64,000 bases of DNA from Streptomyces sp. SLBN-118 (lineage in GTDB: Bacteria > Actinomycetota > Actinomycetes > Streptomycetales > Streptomycetaceae), in assembly GCF_006715635.1 (NCBI RefSeq), contig NZ_VFNP01000002.1, positions 310,001 to 374,000 on the forward strand, in the 5' to 3' direction. Below, piece after piece: positions 29,081 through 40,271 of the stretch. The position numbers and the translations under genes are program-made. Position 1 is the stretch's first letter; each line of letters opens with the position of its first letter. The notes below the pieces were generated by a model, which saw nothing but the letters and a program-made list of their open reading frames with translations, did no database searches and was not told where the DNA came from.

Positions 29081-29560
29081 TCAAGCCACCGATCGCAACT
29101 GGTCCAGTTCGCTACCGATCGCATTCCGCAGCACGTCATGCTGCGGACCGAGCCTGAACTGCTCGTCGCTCCACCGTTCATGCGGATAGAGCCACACCGG
29201 AGCACCCACCAAATCGGCCCGCTCCCACTCGTACCGCGGCCACACATGCGCATGCAAGAACGTATCCGTGTTCCCCAGGATCTCCAGATTGACCCGCCGG
29301 AAGGCCGGATCCAGCCGACGACACGCTCGCTCAATCGCTTCACCGAGCTGATCCATGTCGGACAGGAACGACAGCCGCTTTGCTTTCGGCAGATCTGACA
29401 GCCGCTGCACATCCGGTTCATCGACGAGCAGAACCGAGTAACCCGGCAGGAACTGGACATCGCCGATCGCCGCGAATCCCGACGTCAACCGCCGCAGCAC
29501 AGTTGGGTTCTCGCCCCTCAGAGCAGTCCCGATCCGATCCGTCCGCCAGTCACCAGTCAT
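29081..29560 (-). CDS. HIT-family nucleotide hydrolase/transferase
   Basis: 159 residues. The histidine triad appears as LHAHVWPRYEW (H-x-H-x-W instead of the common HxHxHxx), preceded by PGYSVLLVDEPDVQRLSDLP and LEILGNTDTFLHAH, and followed by QFRLGPQHDVLRNAIGSEL. Family members hydrolyse dinucleoside polyphosphates or nucleoside phosphoramidates. ATG at 29560 is preferred over GTG at 29566; neither has a clear ribosome site. It lies downstream of the esterase on the same strand, separated by 165 bp. Confidence 0.85.
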   Translation of the reverse strand: MTGDWRTDRIGTALRGENPTVLRRLTSGFAAIGDVQFLPGYSVLLVDEPDVQRLSDLPKAKRLSFLSDMDQLGEAIERACRRLDPAFRRVNLEILGNTDTFLHAHVWPRYEWERADLVGAPVWLYPHERWSDEQFRLGPQHDVLRNAIGSELDQLRSVA

Positions 29561-29587
29561 GGCCACAAACTACCTGCCGGTGATCAA

Positions 29588-29657
29588 GGACCGCTCCTCG
29601 CCCCCACCCTCCCCAACATGGTTCAAAGACCAGGCAAGTGGGAGCAAGGAGCGGTCC
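29588..29657. repeat. spaced 11-bp inverted repeat
   Basis: GGACCGCTCCT and AGGAGCGGTCC are perfect arms 48 bp apart in the 165-bp gap between the esterase stop and the HIT start, both on the minus strand. It could be a terminator with a large loop or an operator of the HIT gene. Confidence 0.35.
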
Positions 29658-29725
29658 CCTGCCACCTCAAAGATTCCCAACCGAGACGGGCACAGTGCCG
29701 GCTCTCAAAGGCCGAAGAGTGCCCG

Positions 29726-31390
29726 TCAGGAGGTGCTGGAGCGCTGCCAGAAGTCGCAATGGTGGTCGGCAGCGAAGCCGGTGGTGGGGGCGGGCCGGTC
29801 TGGTGCCAGCACCTGGATGCGGTCGTGGTCGGGGGTGTAACGCGGCCAGGTGGGGGCGCCCGGCCGGTTGGGGTTGCCGGTGGTGGCGAATCTGGCCCAG
29901 TAGCCGGTCATCGTGACGGACAGTCGGCGCTGGGCGGCACTGAGGGGTGGCACGGCATCCGTCGGGAACAGGTAGGCGAGTTCGGCGGCATGGAAAGCAC
30001 CCTGAGGGGTGTGCGACGCCGGGATGAACGGCGGTGCTTGCGGATCGTTGAACTCGTAGGCGTAGACGGGCATCCGTCCGCTGTACAGGCGGCTGTCCGC
30101 TCTCGCCGGGCAGGCGAACCGCTGGTCGGTGGCGACCGCGGAGTAGGCCAGGTTGGGCGAGGGATACGCGGAGGCGGGGTAGGTGTCCAGGACAGCGTCC
30201 GCCCGGGCGGGATGCTGCAACTTGATCAAGGCGGCGTAGGTCTGGGGTGTGAGCGGCCCGCCGCCGAGCAGGTCGACGTACAGCGCTGTGAAGTAGCGGT
30301 ACTCATCGTGGGTGCTGCCGCTCAGTATGGGGACCGCGTTCACCCGCCCCACAGCCCATGCCTGGGATGGCGGAACGGGAAGTATGCCCGGTCCGGTGTT
30401 CGCTGCCCACAACGACGCGGGTCCTGCGCCGCCGCGGATGAGCTCGGTGGTGGGTAGGGCACGGAGGCAGGCCGGGGCGGCCGAGGGGGCGGTGCAGCCG
30501 AGTGAGGCCGCGACACTCTGCCCTTTCTTCTCGGCCTCGGCCAGGCTGAGCGGGGTGAGAGCGTCTTCGGACACGCAGCTGCCGCTCTGCTGGATGGCGC
30601 GGTGGAACAGGCCCTTCGCGGTCGGCGATGTGATGTGGAGACAGGTGCCGACGGACCCGGCGGACTGGCCGCCGAGGGTGACGCGGTTGCGGTCGCCACC
30701 GAATGCGCCGATGTTGCGCCGTACCCAGCGCAGCGCTGCCTGCTGATCCATCAGTCCGTAGTCGCCCGAGGCGTGCTCCGCGCTTTCGTCGGACAGTGCG
30801 GGGTGGGCGAGGAACCCCAGGGCCCCCAGGCGGTAGTTGACGGTGACGACGACCAGGCCCCTGGCGGCCAGCGCCGCGCCGTTGTAGTCGCTGCCGGCGC
30901 CGTAGGTGTTGCCGCCGCCGTGCAGCCACACCAGCACTGGCCGGGGCTTGCTGCTGGTGGGAGCCGGGGTCCACACGTTGAGGTACAGGCAGTCCTCCGA
31001 GGTACTGCCGGTCCGGTTGGAATCACCGGGCAGGACCGGTCCACCGTCCGGGAGCAGGGTCAGCGGTAACTGGGGACAGGGGCTGGCCGGTGCGGTGGCG
31101 TCCCGTACGCCGGACCATGGTGCGGGCGATTGGGGCGGGCGCCAGCGGAGTTCACCCGTCGGGGAGGCGGCGAAGGGAATGCCCTGGAATACACGGCCGC
31201 CGTGGGGGCCGGGTGCGCCGCGCACCGAGCCGTGCGCGGTGGCCACAACCAGCGGCCCGGGGCCGCGGCCCAAGTCGGTGGAGGCGGAGGCGGAGGCGGA
31301 GGCGGTCGGGGGTGTCGCGACCGTCAGCAGCAGGGCCGCGACGGCGGTCGCGGCGCGTGTGACGGTATGGCTCATGCTGCGGAGTCTCAT
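29726..31390 (-). CDS. secreted type-B carboxylesterase
   Basis: 554 residues. A signal peptide (residues 1-~35, AAVAALLLTVATPPTASASA) sends it out of the cell. The carboxylesterase type-B signatures are present: EDCLYLNVWTP, LVWLHGGGNTYGAGSDYNG (oxyanion hole), and GGQSAGSVG with the nucleophile Ser near residue 240. The acidic residue is probably in GSTHDEYRYF and the His in SHTPQGAFHAAELAYLFP. It hydrolyses carboxylic esters; the natural substrate is unknown. GAAGGAGA lies just before the ATG at 31390. The gene upstream on the same strand also encodes a secreted protein. Confidence 0.92.
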   Translation of the reverse strand: MRLRSMSHTVTRAATAVAALLLTVATPPTASASASASTDLGRGPGPLVVATAHGSVRGAPGPHGGRVFQGIPFAASPTGELRWRPPQSPAPWSGVRDATAPASPCPQLPLTLLPDGGPVLPGDSNRTGSTSEDCLYLNVWTPAPTSSKPRPVLVWLHGGGNTYGAGSDYNGAALAARGLVVVTVNYRLGALGFLAHPALSDESAEHASGDYGLMDQQAALRWVRRNIGAFGGDRNRVTLGGQSAGSVGTCLHITSPTAKGLFHRAIQQSGSCVSEDALTPLSLAEAEKKGQSVAASLGCTAPSAAPACLRALPTTELIRGGAGPASLWAANTGPGILPVPPSQAWAVGRVNAVPILSGSTHDEYRYFTALYVDLLGGGPLTPQTYAALIKLQHPARADAVLDTYPASAYPSPNLAYSAVATDQRFACPARADSRLYSGRMPVYAYEFNDPQAPPFIPASHTPQGAFHAAELAYLFPTDAVPPLSAAQRRLSVTMTGYWARFATTGNPNRPGAPTWPRYTPDHDRIQVLAPDRPAPTTGFAADHHCDFWQRSSTS

Positions 31391-31487
31391 CGGTCTCCTT
31401 CGGTGGTCTTGCGGTCTCCCCCGGCTGCGGGAGGCACCGCACGGTCGATCCTTGTCTGATGTCCCGTGGCAGCCGGGTCGACCGGGG

Positions 31488-32732
31488 TCACTGCTGCTGC
31501 TCGTAGGCGCCGATGTCACAGGCGGCACCCTGGGGACGCGTGATGCCGCGTTGGTCGGTGGCGGGACAGTGGGCGGCTGAGTCGAGGGCGGGGCTGCCGT
31601 GCAGCAGCGCATTGGTGTCCGTGGGCCCGCCGTTGTCTCCGAGAGGGCCGACCAGCGGGGCCCGGCTCGGCAGGTCGCCCACGGCGTCGAGATGGCAACT
31701 GCCGTCACCGTCGATGTTGTGGCCGTGCGATGCGATGTCCGCGAAGGCTCTCTCGCAGTCACCGGCCGCGCGCTCGCTGGCATTGCCCGCGACGATCGAG
31801 TTCTTCAGGATGAGGTGTCCCAGCGGCAGATCGAGGATGTCCCTGATCGGCCCAGGCAGGCTGTCCAGGTAGGCGGGGGCAATGTTGATTCCGCCGCCGT
31901 GGGGCGAACTGTTGCCGATGATCGTCGCGTTGAGGAACTCCACGGTCCCAAGCCCCCGGATGTCGACACCTCCGCCGTAGCCACCCAGGCTGCCGGGACG
32001 GTCGCCGGGGTCGGTCACGTGGTTGTCGGCGATGGTTGAGTTGACGACTGTGCCGCTGTCGTCGAACCTGATCCCTCCGGCTTCTCCGGCGCGGTTCCCG
32101 CTCACGGTGCTGTCGATCAGATTGAGATGCGAATCGGGGGAGTTGAAGACGCCACCCCCGTATCCGGCGGAGTTCCTGGTCACGGCAACCCGCCTCAGGG
32201 TCATGTTCTTGCCGTTGGCGATGCCGCCGCCACCGGTGTCGGTGATGGGGACTTCGCGCTGCTTGGCGACCCCTCCGGTGATCGTGAGATCGGACAGCCG
32301 GGTGTCCGCTCGCATGCGGAATGCCCGGTCGATGTGGTTGGCGTCGATGACAGTGGTGCGTGTGCCGGCGCCGAGAATAGTGGTGGGCGCGTTGACGTTC
32401 AGGTCGCCGGTGCTCGGGTCGGGGTGCGAGCCGACGAGCAGCAACGGGTTGGGCGGGATGGTCAGCCGGTAGCGGCCGGCGGGCAGCGTGATCGTGCTGC
32501 CCGGCCTGGCGTTGGCGGCCATCACTGCCGCGCGGAGACTGCACGTACCGGTCACGGTGCGACAGAGCCCGTCCGACGGGTCGGCGTCCACCGCGTCGAG
32601 GGCCGTGTCCACGGTGAATTCTGTCGGCCCTGCGGCTTCGGCCGCGGCGGCGACGCAAGCGGGGGCGGCCCAGTTGACCGCCATGGCGAGTGTGACAGTG
32701 GCGAGTGCTCCTGAGGTGGTTCGGTTCCTCAT
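31488..32732 (-). CDS. secreted CSLREA-domain parallel beta-helix protein
   Basis: 414 residues. Signal peptide at residues 1-~35 (LATVTLAMAVNWAAPACVAAAAEA). The CSLREA motif appears as GTCSLRAAVMAANARPG after a FTVDTALDAVDADPSDGLC repeat. The body is rungs of a right-handed beta helix (SDLTITGG, NMTLRRVAVTRNSAGYGGGVFN, LNLIDSTVSGNRAGEAGG, TVVNSTIADNHVT, EFLNATIIGNSSPHGGGINI, LILKNSIVAGN). It ends with the family tail DQRGITRPQGAACDIGAYE. Probably a cell-surface or extracellular adhesin-like protein without catalytic residues. ATG at 32732. Confidence 0.88.
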   Translation of the reverse strand: MRNRTTSGALATVTLAMAVNWAAPACVAAAAEAAGPTEFTVDTALDAVDADPSDGLCRTVTGTCSLRAAVMAANARPGSTITLPAGRYRLTIPPNPLLLVGSHPDPSTGDLNVNAPTTILGAGTRTTVIDANHIDRAFRMRADTRLSDLTITGGVAKQREVPITDTGGGGIANGKNMTLRRVAVTRNSAGYGGGVFNSPDSHLNLIDSTVSGNRAGEAGGIRFDDSGTVVNSTIADNHVTDPGDRPGSLGGYGGGVDIRGLGTVEFLNATIIGNSSPHGGGINIAPAYLDSLPGPIRDILDLPLGHLILKNSIVAGNASERAAGDCERAFADIASHGHNIDGDGSCHLDAVGDLPSRAPLVGPLGDNGGPTDTNALLHGSPALDSAAHCPATDQRGITRPQGAACDIGAYEQQQ

Positions 32733-33352
32733 CTCGTGAACTCCTAGTCCGCGAAGGAATGCTGACTGGTGCTCCAACCGGCGAGATCTGCCGGGGATGA
32801 AGGACGAACGCGATCCCCACCGCCGAGTGAGGGAACGAAGAGCCCGCGGCTCGCCGATGGCCCCGCCGAACACGGCTGCGCACGCGGCGGCCCGAGGCGC
32901 CAGGTCGTGGCCCACCGAACTGCCGTCACAACTCTGCGGTGCAGGAAGGACGAAGCGCTCTCGGCGACAACCCGTCCTCTCTGTAGCGAGCGTTCCATTC
33001 AGAGTCGCTGATGTCTACAGGGCCGACGGGGAAGACTGTCCGCACTGTCAGGCGGGCGATGCCATGGCCAGACGCACCGACCAGACCGCCCAACGGGGCG
33101 GCCTCCCTGGGGAGTTCGCGGCTGCGGTGTCCACCTGAGTTTGTACGCGGCTCACAGTGCCGGGCTGCGCATGGCATTCCATCAGCCTGCACGCTTGACC
33201 CGGGTGGCCCGAGGACGACGCCTGGACGGTGGACTCAGCCACGTCCCGTTCCGGTGGCGCGCGGCCCGCTCAGGTAGGGTCCGCCTGCAGCGCGGCTGCC
33301 GTGGCCGCGGCGTATGCAGCCAGACGCGATGTCTCAACTACGGGGGAATCTG
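32733..33352. other. intergenic, no gene seen
   Basis: 620 bp between the divergent CSLREA gene and the DUF3592-like gene. Neither strand shows recognisable protein or a clear repeat; open frames here look random. Promoters of both flanking genes must lie inside it. Confidence 0.5.
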
Positions 33353-33778
33353 GTGGGTTTCGTCTTCCATGTGCTCTTTCCGCTGATCATCATCATGTTG
33401 ATCTGGGCCGCGTACACGCTGATACGCAGGACCAGGGAGCGGCGTGCGGCCTGGGAGAGCGGGCTGAGCGCCCGGGCGCGCGTCGTGCGCGCCTATGTCA
33501 GGGTCCGGATGGTCAACAATGTGGCCCGGCGCATCCAGTATCACGAGTACGACTTCGTCACAGCGGACGGGCGGCCGGTCCGCTTCGAGGAAGCCGGCGG
33601 GCCGCCGAGCCGGGGCGAGGGCGACGAGACGGTCGTGTACTACACGAGTGAGCAGCCCGAGAAGGCCACCGCGTCGGAACCTGTGCCCGGCAAAGACATG
33701 ACGCGGGCGGTGCTCGGTGTCGGCGTCATCGGTGTGGGTGTCGTCATCCTGCTCAACGTAATGATCAAGTACGGCTGA
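33353..33778 (+). CDS. DUF3592-like membrane protein
   Basis: 141 residues. One membrane helix at the N-terminus (FVFHVLFPLIIIMLIWAAYTLI) and one at the C-terminus (AVLGVGVIGVGVVILLNVMI) flank an extracytoplasmic or cytoplasmic beta domain, ARARVVRAYVRVRM...YHEYDFVTADGRPVRFEEAGG and VVYYTSEQPEKA, which matches the DUF3592 pattern. GGGGGA six bases before the GTG at 33353 decides the start; ATGs at 33314 and 33329 have no ribosome site. Function unknown. Confidence 0.78.
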   Translation: MGFVFHVLFPLIIIMLIWAAYTLIRRTRERRAAWESGLSARARVVRAYVRVRMVNNVARRIQYHEYDFVTADGRPVRFEEAGGPPSRGEGDETVVYYTSEQPEKATASEPVPGKDMTRAVLGVGVIGVGVVILLNVMIKYG

Positions 33779-33869
33779 ACCTGGTCGGCCCCGACACTCC
33801 CCTGGCGCCCTGGACCATGGTCAGCCCGGATCGGAGGACGCCGCCGTCCATGCCGAGGTCCTTTCCGGT

Positions 33870-34081
33870 CGATCAGGCCGGATCAGTGAGCAGCCCGCCG
33901 CGGAGCGGCTGATGTCACCGCGGTGCGTGCAGTTGCAGGCCGGAGGATGGGCCCCGCCGAAGGCAGGGGGAGAGCCCACGCGGAGCGTCGGCGACTGACC
34001 CAACGCAGCGTGGGGGCACCTCCCGTGCCCGAAGGCCTCCGGGGGAGTGCGTGCCAGGGCACGCGAGTCCGGCAAGATCGG
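33870..34081. repeat. MITE-like repeat, copy split by ~150-bp insert
   Basis: The left part (33870-33906) and right part (34057-34081) match the two halves of the element at 60239-60324 almost base for base (GATCAGGCCGGATCAGTGAG and CACGCGAG-x-CCGGCAAGATC). Between them lies about 150 bp that includes a GGGGGCACCTCCC / GGCCTCCGGGGGAG hairpin of a type common in Streptomyces. It occupies the gap between two convergent genes. Confidence 0.65.
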
Positions 34082-34092
34082 CTGGGCGGGGG

Positions 34093-34503
34093 CTAAGCGC
34101 AGGATGGGCACAGCCCTCGATAGGTGACCTCCACCTCGGACACCGTGAAGCCGAACCGTTCCTCCGCCGGGAGGTCGGCCAGCGGATTGCCGGTGGGGTG
34201 AACATCGCGGATGGTGCCGCAATTCGAGCACACGAGGTGCTGGTGGGGGTGGTGTGCGTTGGGGTCGTAGCGCTTGGCGCGGCCGTCGGTGGAGACCTCA
34301 ATGACCTCACCGAGCAAGACCAGTTCGCCCAGGGCGTTGTAGACGGTCGCCCGGGAGATCTCGGGCAGCCGTTGTGCCGCGCGGTCGTGCACTTCGTCGG
34401 CTGTGAGATGCACGTGGTCGCCGCTGAGGACCTCGGCAACGACACGTCGCTGGGAGGTCATTCGCCAGCCACGCCCCCGCAGTCGCTGCAGCAGGTCACT
34501 CAT
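34093..34503 (-). CDS. Fur-family peroxide regulator (CatR-like)
   Basis: 136 residues. The winged helix is LRGRGWRMTSQRRVVAEVLSGDHVHLTADEVHDRAAQRLPEISRATVYNALGELVLLGEVIEV. The metal-binding half has HHPHQHLVCSNCGTIRDVHP, with two zinc cysteines, and the C-terminal LCPSC gives the other two. It matches Streptomyces CatR-type repressors, which sense peroxide and control catalase. It is divergent from the decayed furA and katG. ATG at 34503. It probably represses from sites in the 34510-34670 region and may be the only Fur control left on katG. Confidence 0.88.
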   Translation of the reverse strand: MSDLLQRLRGRGWRMTSQRRVVAEVLSGDHVHLTADEVHDRAAQRLPEISRATVYNALGELVLLGEVIEVSTDGRAKRYDPNAHHPHQHLVCSNCGTIRDVHPTGNPLADLPAEERFGFTVSEVEVTYRGLCPSCA

Positions 34504-34591
34504 GTCGGTTCACCTATCCAGGTTCGGTTGGATACCCGAAGTTTACTGGTGGACATCCGGGATCCGATTGGATGTGGGTTTGGCGCGCTTA

Positions 34592-34619
34592 TTGACTTGG
34601 ACTCTGTCCATTGTAGGAT
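34592..34619 (+). promoter_or_regulatory. probable furA-katG promoter with Fur-like operator
   Basis: TTGACT and TAGGAT, 16 bases apart, form a good vegetative promoter. Between and over them TGGAC-TCT-GTCCA (34598-34610) is a perfect palindrome, and the surrounding AT-richer block resembles Fur/PerR operators. Transcription would read through the decayed furA into katG. Confidence 0.6.
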
Positions 34620-34675
34620 CAGTTCCGGCGATAGCCAAGGGACAGGAAGACTCCAGTACGGCAGGAGACAGAGAC

Positions 34676-35055
34676 GTGACCACCGCCGAGGAGCAGCGCG
34701 GTACCGGCATGCGGGTGGCGGCCGCCCCGGTCGCGCTGCGGGAGACCGCACGAGACGGTGACCACTGCGGCGACACGGTGATCACCTCCGGGGTGCGCCA
34801 TCGCGCCGGCGATCTCCCTTCGGGTCGTGTGTGAGGCCGTCCATGTGCTCACCGTGGCAGGACTCGTACGCCGCATCGAACCGGCTGGGAAGCCCCGGCA
34901 CGGTTCGAGGGACGCGTCGTGTCGTCGCTGACGTCGACTGCGGTCGGCGCGGCCCCCTGCCTGACCTCCTGCGGCGACCACGGCTACTCGATCGACAAGG
35001 CCGAGGTCATCTGCTGGAGCCCTTGCCCGACTGTTCAACCGCCCGCAGTTCCTGA
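34676..35055 (+). pseudogene. second Fur-family regulator (furA-like), frameshifted
   Basis: AGGAGA precedes GTG at 34676, which opens MTTAEEQRGTGMRVAAAPVALRETARDGDH. Homology then moves to a second frame (VCEAVHVLTVAGLVRRIEPAG), a third (VVADVDCG, then AVGAAPCLTSCGDHGYSIDKAEVICW) and back (LPDCSTARSS). At least three frameshifts and in-frame stops break it; the invariant HHHLVC metal segment is missing. In S. coelicolor furA precedes the katG-type catC gene and represses it; this is the same arrangement in ruins. Confidence 0.8.
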
Positions 35056-35064
35056 GCACCGTGA

Positions 35065-37320
<2,256 letters not shown>

Positions 37321-37327
37321 TCACCGC

Positions 37328-37363
37328 GTCCGGGTCGGCCGGCCCTCGCCGGCCGGCCCGGAC
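37328..37363. terminator. 16-bp stem-loop after katG
   Basis: GTCCGGGTCGGCCGGC pairs with GCCGGCCGGCCCGGAC (one G-T/C mismatch) around a CCTC loop, 7 bp past the katG stop. It lies between convergent genes and can stop transcription from both. Confidence 0.8.
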
Positions 37364-37385
37364 GTCCTCTGTACAGCCGTACGGG

Positions 37386-38945
37386 TCACGGGCGATTCCG
37401 GGTGAGGGTGGACGGCGCCCCGGCGGACTGCGCACCTTCGGCCTCCAGGCCCAGGGTGTCGCGGCCGGTCATCGTGACGACGTAGATGTTGCCCTTGGGG
37501 CAGGTGAGGACGGTCGATTGGTCGGTGGGGTGGCTGGTGACCGCCTCGAAGACCATCGATGTCCTGCGTACCTCCCTCAGTTGCAGGGCCTCGGTGCATC
37601 CCAGCTCACGGCCCGTGCCCACTTCGCTCACCTTGCTGACCTGCTTGCCCGCCAGCTCCCCCCGCCGTGCCGGGTGGAGGGTCAGGGTGACGGCGAACCT
37701 GTCGGTCCGGGCCTGGGTGAGGCCGTCGACGGTTGGGGTGCCCGGGCCGGCGCCGACCCATGTACCGGCCCAGGACGCGGGAAGAGCAGCGACGGTGGGC
37801 GACGGCGAAGGCGTCGCGCCGGATGCGTCCTTGCCGGAGAAATGCTGCACGACAAGCGTGCCCGCCGCGGCGATCAGGACCGCGGCAATGCCCCCTGCCG
37901 CCGTCCAGGCTGTCCGGCCGGCCAGCCGCCGTCGCGGAGAACCGGCAGCCGGCGCGGCGGCGGTCCCCGCGCCGCCAGAAGCCGGATCGTCCTCGGACTC
38001 ACCTGACACAGCCGCCACCGGCAGCGGTCGCACGGCTGCAGAGACCAACGCGTGCGCCTCGTCCTCGCGCACGGCGAGATCCCTCTCCAGCGCCTCGGGC
38101 AGCATTTGCGGCCAGATACCGGTCCGGCCGCCCAGGCGTTCCAGCAGCGCGCCGACAGCGCCTGTCGAGGGCCGCCGCTGCGGGTTCTTGGCCAGACAGG
38201 ACCGCAGCACCGAGACCAGGGCCGCCGGAACGCCGTCAAGGTTCGGTTCCTCGTGCACAATGCGGTACAGCAACACCGCGGCCGAGAACTCCTCGTCCGG
38301 GTGGGAAAACGGGCCCTGTCCTGTTGCCGCGTACACCAACACCGCAGCCAGGGAGAAGACATCACCCGGCGCACCCGATCCCCCGGCGCTCGCCTGCTCC
38401 GGCGCCAGGTAACCGGGAGAACCGATCACGCCGCCGGTCCTCGTGTGACGCGAGTCCTCCGTGGCGCGCGCGATCCCGAAGTCGATGAGCAGGGGACTAC
38501 GGCGGCCCAACAGCACATTGGACGGCTTGACATCCCGGTGTGCCAGCCCGGCCTCGTGTACGGCCCGCAGCGCCCCGCACAGCTCGGCGGCCAGAGCCAG
38601 TACGGACGGCTCCGCCAGCGGGCCATGCCGCTGTACCCACTCCCCCAGCGACGGCGCGGCCACGTACTCCGTAGCCAGCCACTGCGGGCGCTGCCCCGCA
38701 GGGCTGTAGTCCACCACCGCTGTGGTCCAAGGGGAGCGCACTCGGTCGCTGTTACGGATCTCACGCGCGAACCGCTCCTCGAACCCCGGCTCCCGTCCGA
38801 ACTCGGCACGCACCGTCTTCAACGCCAGCGGACGCCCCGACACCGTCCGGGACAGATACACCCGCCCCATGCCGCCCTCACCGAGCAGCGCCAGCAGTGG
38901 ATAACCACCTATGGCCCCCGGATCCGACCCGTCCAGCAACTCCAC
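37386..38945 (-). CDS. membrane-anchored Ser/Thr protein kinase
   Basis: 519 residues. Kinase domain at about 12-270: Gly loop LLGEGGMGRVYL, catalytic Lys in LALKTVRAEF, HRDVKPSNVLL, DFGIARA, GSPGYLAPEQ and GDVFSLAAVLVYAATGQGPF. A Pro/Ala-rich juxtamembrane stretch follows, then one transmembrane helix (TAAGGIAAVLIAAAGTLVVQHF), and an extracellular ~120-residue domain (SWAGTWVGAGPG through IYVVTMTGRDTLGL) that could sense a ligand. This is the usual Streptomyces PknB-like layout but without PASTA repeats. GTG at 38945 is the best start; 38963 is an alternative. Confidence 0.92.
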   Translation of the reverse strand: MELLDGSDPGAIGGYPLLALLGEGGMGRVYLSRTVSGRPLALKTVRAEFGREPGFEERFAREIRNSDRVRSPWTTAVVDYSPAGQRPQWLATEYVAAPSLGEWVQRHGPLAEPSVLALAAELCGALRAVHEAGLAHRDVKPSNVLLGRRSPLLIDFGIARATEDSRHTRTGGVIGSPGYLAPEQASAGGSGAPGDVFSLAAVLVYAATGQGPFSHPDEEFSAAVLLYRIVHEEPNLDGVPAALVSVLRSCLAKNPQRRPSTGAVGALLERLGGRTGIWPQMLPEALERDLAVREDEAHALVSAAVRPLPVAAVSGESEDDPASGGAGTAAAPAAGSPRRRLAGRTAWTAAGGIAAVLIAAAGTLVVQHFSGKDASGATPSPSPTVAALPASWAGTWVGAGPGTPTVDGLTQARTDRFAVTLTLHPARRGELAGKQVSKVSEVGTGRELGCTEALQLREVRRTSMVFEAVTSHPTDQSTVLTCPKGNIYVVTMTGRDTLGLEAEGAQSAGAPSTLTRNRP

Positions 38946-39114
38946 GCCCCCGCCGCCCCTCACACCTACGCACTGCCACACCACGTTCAGTCCCGGAACG
39001 GCCCAACCAGGCGCCGCATCCGTCATCATCCACACCAAGCATCACCTGCCGCATCCACAACAGGCCACGCCATCGAGGAGTTCCCCCAGGCCGCAGCCGG
39101 TCCGGCCTACCGCC

Positions 39115-39894
39115 TCATGCCCGGTCGGTCACGAACGATTCGAGCGCGGCGGTCAGTTCCGCCGGCTTCTCCACCGGCAGTTCGTGTCCGGCGTCCACGA
39201 TCCGGACCAGCGCGTTCGGATAGGCCTTCGCCATCCGCAGCATCTGCGATACGGGCAGCTGGATGTCGTGGTAACCGTGCACCAACAGGGTGGGCGTGCG
39301 GATCTCACCGACCCGGTCGAGGACGTCGAAGCCACGCATGGCTGCGTAGCACGTCATGACAACCTCCCGCGATGTGGCCGAGGAGGCCCGGATGTACTCG
39401 CGGATCTCATCGCGCGGGTAGCCGGGGGCAAAGGCGCGCTGGATGTTGGCAGCGACGAACAACTTGAACGGCGCCAGTGTGGATGCCGCCATGAGCAGCC
39501 CCCTCCCCCGGCTGTAAGTCATCCGGCTGATCGAGTCCACCAGTACCAGGCGCTCGATCCGCTCCGGATGGCCGAGGGCGATGGTCTGCGCGATCATCCC
39601 GCCCATGGAGTGGCCGACGAGTACGAACCGGTCGACCTGCAGATGGTCGAGGAGGGCGAGGACGTCCTCGGCCAGCTCCCCGATCGTCCGCGATCCCGAC
39701 CCGCTGCTGTCGCCGTGCCCGCGCAGGTCGAGCCGTATGACACGCCGCTTCGGGGCGAAGTGTGCCATCTGGTGGTCCCAGCGGTGCCGGTTGGCCGTCC
39801 AGCCGTGGACGAACACCAGTGGTACGCCGTCACCGTCACGAAGGCCCTCGTCGTCATACGTCAGTGCTGCACCATCGAGAGCGAGCTGCGGCAT
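39115..39894 (-). CDS. alpha/beta-fold hydrolase
   Basis: 259 residues. Oxyanion-hole motif VFVHGWTANRHRW, nucleophile elbow LVGHSMGGMIAQ (Ser near residue 100), acidic residue in LLVHGYHDIQLP, and His in DAGHELPVEKP. The family includes esterases, haloperoxidase-like enzymes and C-C hydrolases; the substrate is not clear. AGGAGG sits ten bases before the ATG at 39894. The 22-bp repeat array 130-220 bp upstream may control it. Confidence 0.9.
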   Translation of the reverse strand: MPQLALDGAALTYDDEGLRDGDGVPLVFVHGWTANRHRWDHQMAHFAPKRRVIRLDLRGHGDSSGSGSRTIGELAEDVLALLDHLQVDRFVLVGHSMGGMIAQTIALGHPERIERLVLVDSISRMTYSRGRGLLMAASTLAPFKLFVAANIQRAFAPGYPRDEIREYIRASSATSREVVMTCYAAMRGFDVLDRVGEIRTPTLLVHGYHDIQLPVSQMLRMAKAYPNALVRIVDAGHELPVEKPAELTAALESFVTDRA

Positions 39895-40027
39895 GGGTCG
39901 TTGCCTCCTGGAAGCGGTTCGGGTACGGCCGGGGGCTGCCGCTCGTCCGCCCCGGATGCCGTCACCGCCGCTTGCCGAGGAGATCGAGGAAGCGCCCGAA
40001 CACGTGACCGTAGCCGGGAAACTCGGC

Positions 40028-40112
40028 GTACGCCACGTCCAATTTCGGTGTACGCCGCGTCCAATTTCGGTGTACGCCGCGTCCAATTTCGGTGTACGCC
40101 GCGTCCAATTGC
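40028..40112. repeat. 22-bp tandem repeat array, ~3.9 copies
   Basis: The unit GTACGCCGCGTCCAATTTCG plus GT repeats with exact 22-bp phasing at 40028, 40050, 40072 and 40094; the first copy has one change (CCAC for CCGC) and the last ends in AATTGCGG. Twenty-two bases is two helical turns, so a protein could bind every copy on one face. It lies in a 377-bp intergenic region upstream of the alpha/beta hydrolase and downstream of the PBP gene. Confidence 0.8.
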
Positions 40113-40271
40113 GGCTGCCATGCTTCGGCGAAGCGCCAGTTCAACCCTTCACGACCCCGGTCGCCAAGGCGCTTGCGCATCTGGTGGGGCGCGAACAACA
40201 TGCCCGGTCCGGTCTCGGCGGGTGTGGTGCCATGGTGAGCCGCACGGCGTGCGTGGCCTTCGCCGCCTCGG

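Noticed and set aside
40028..40112. CRISPR array
   Set aside because: The 22-bp units are directly abutting with no spacers, and no cas gene is present.
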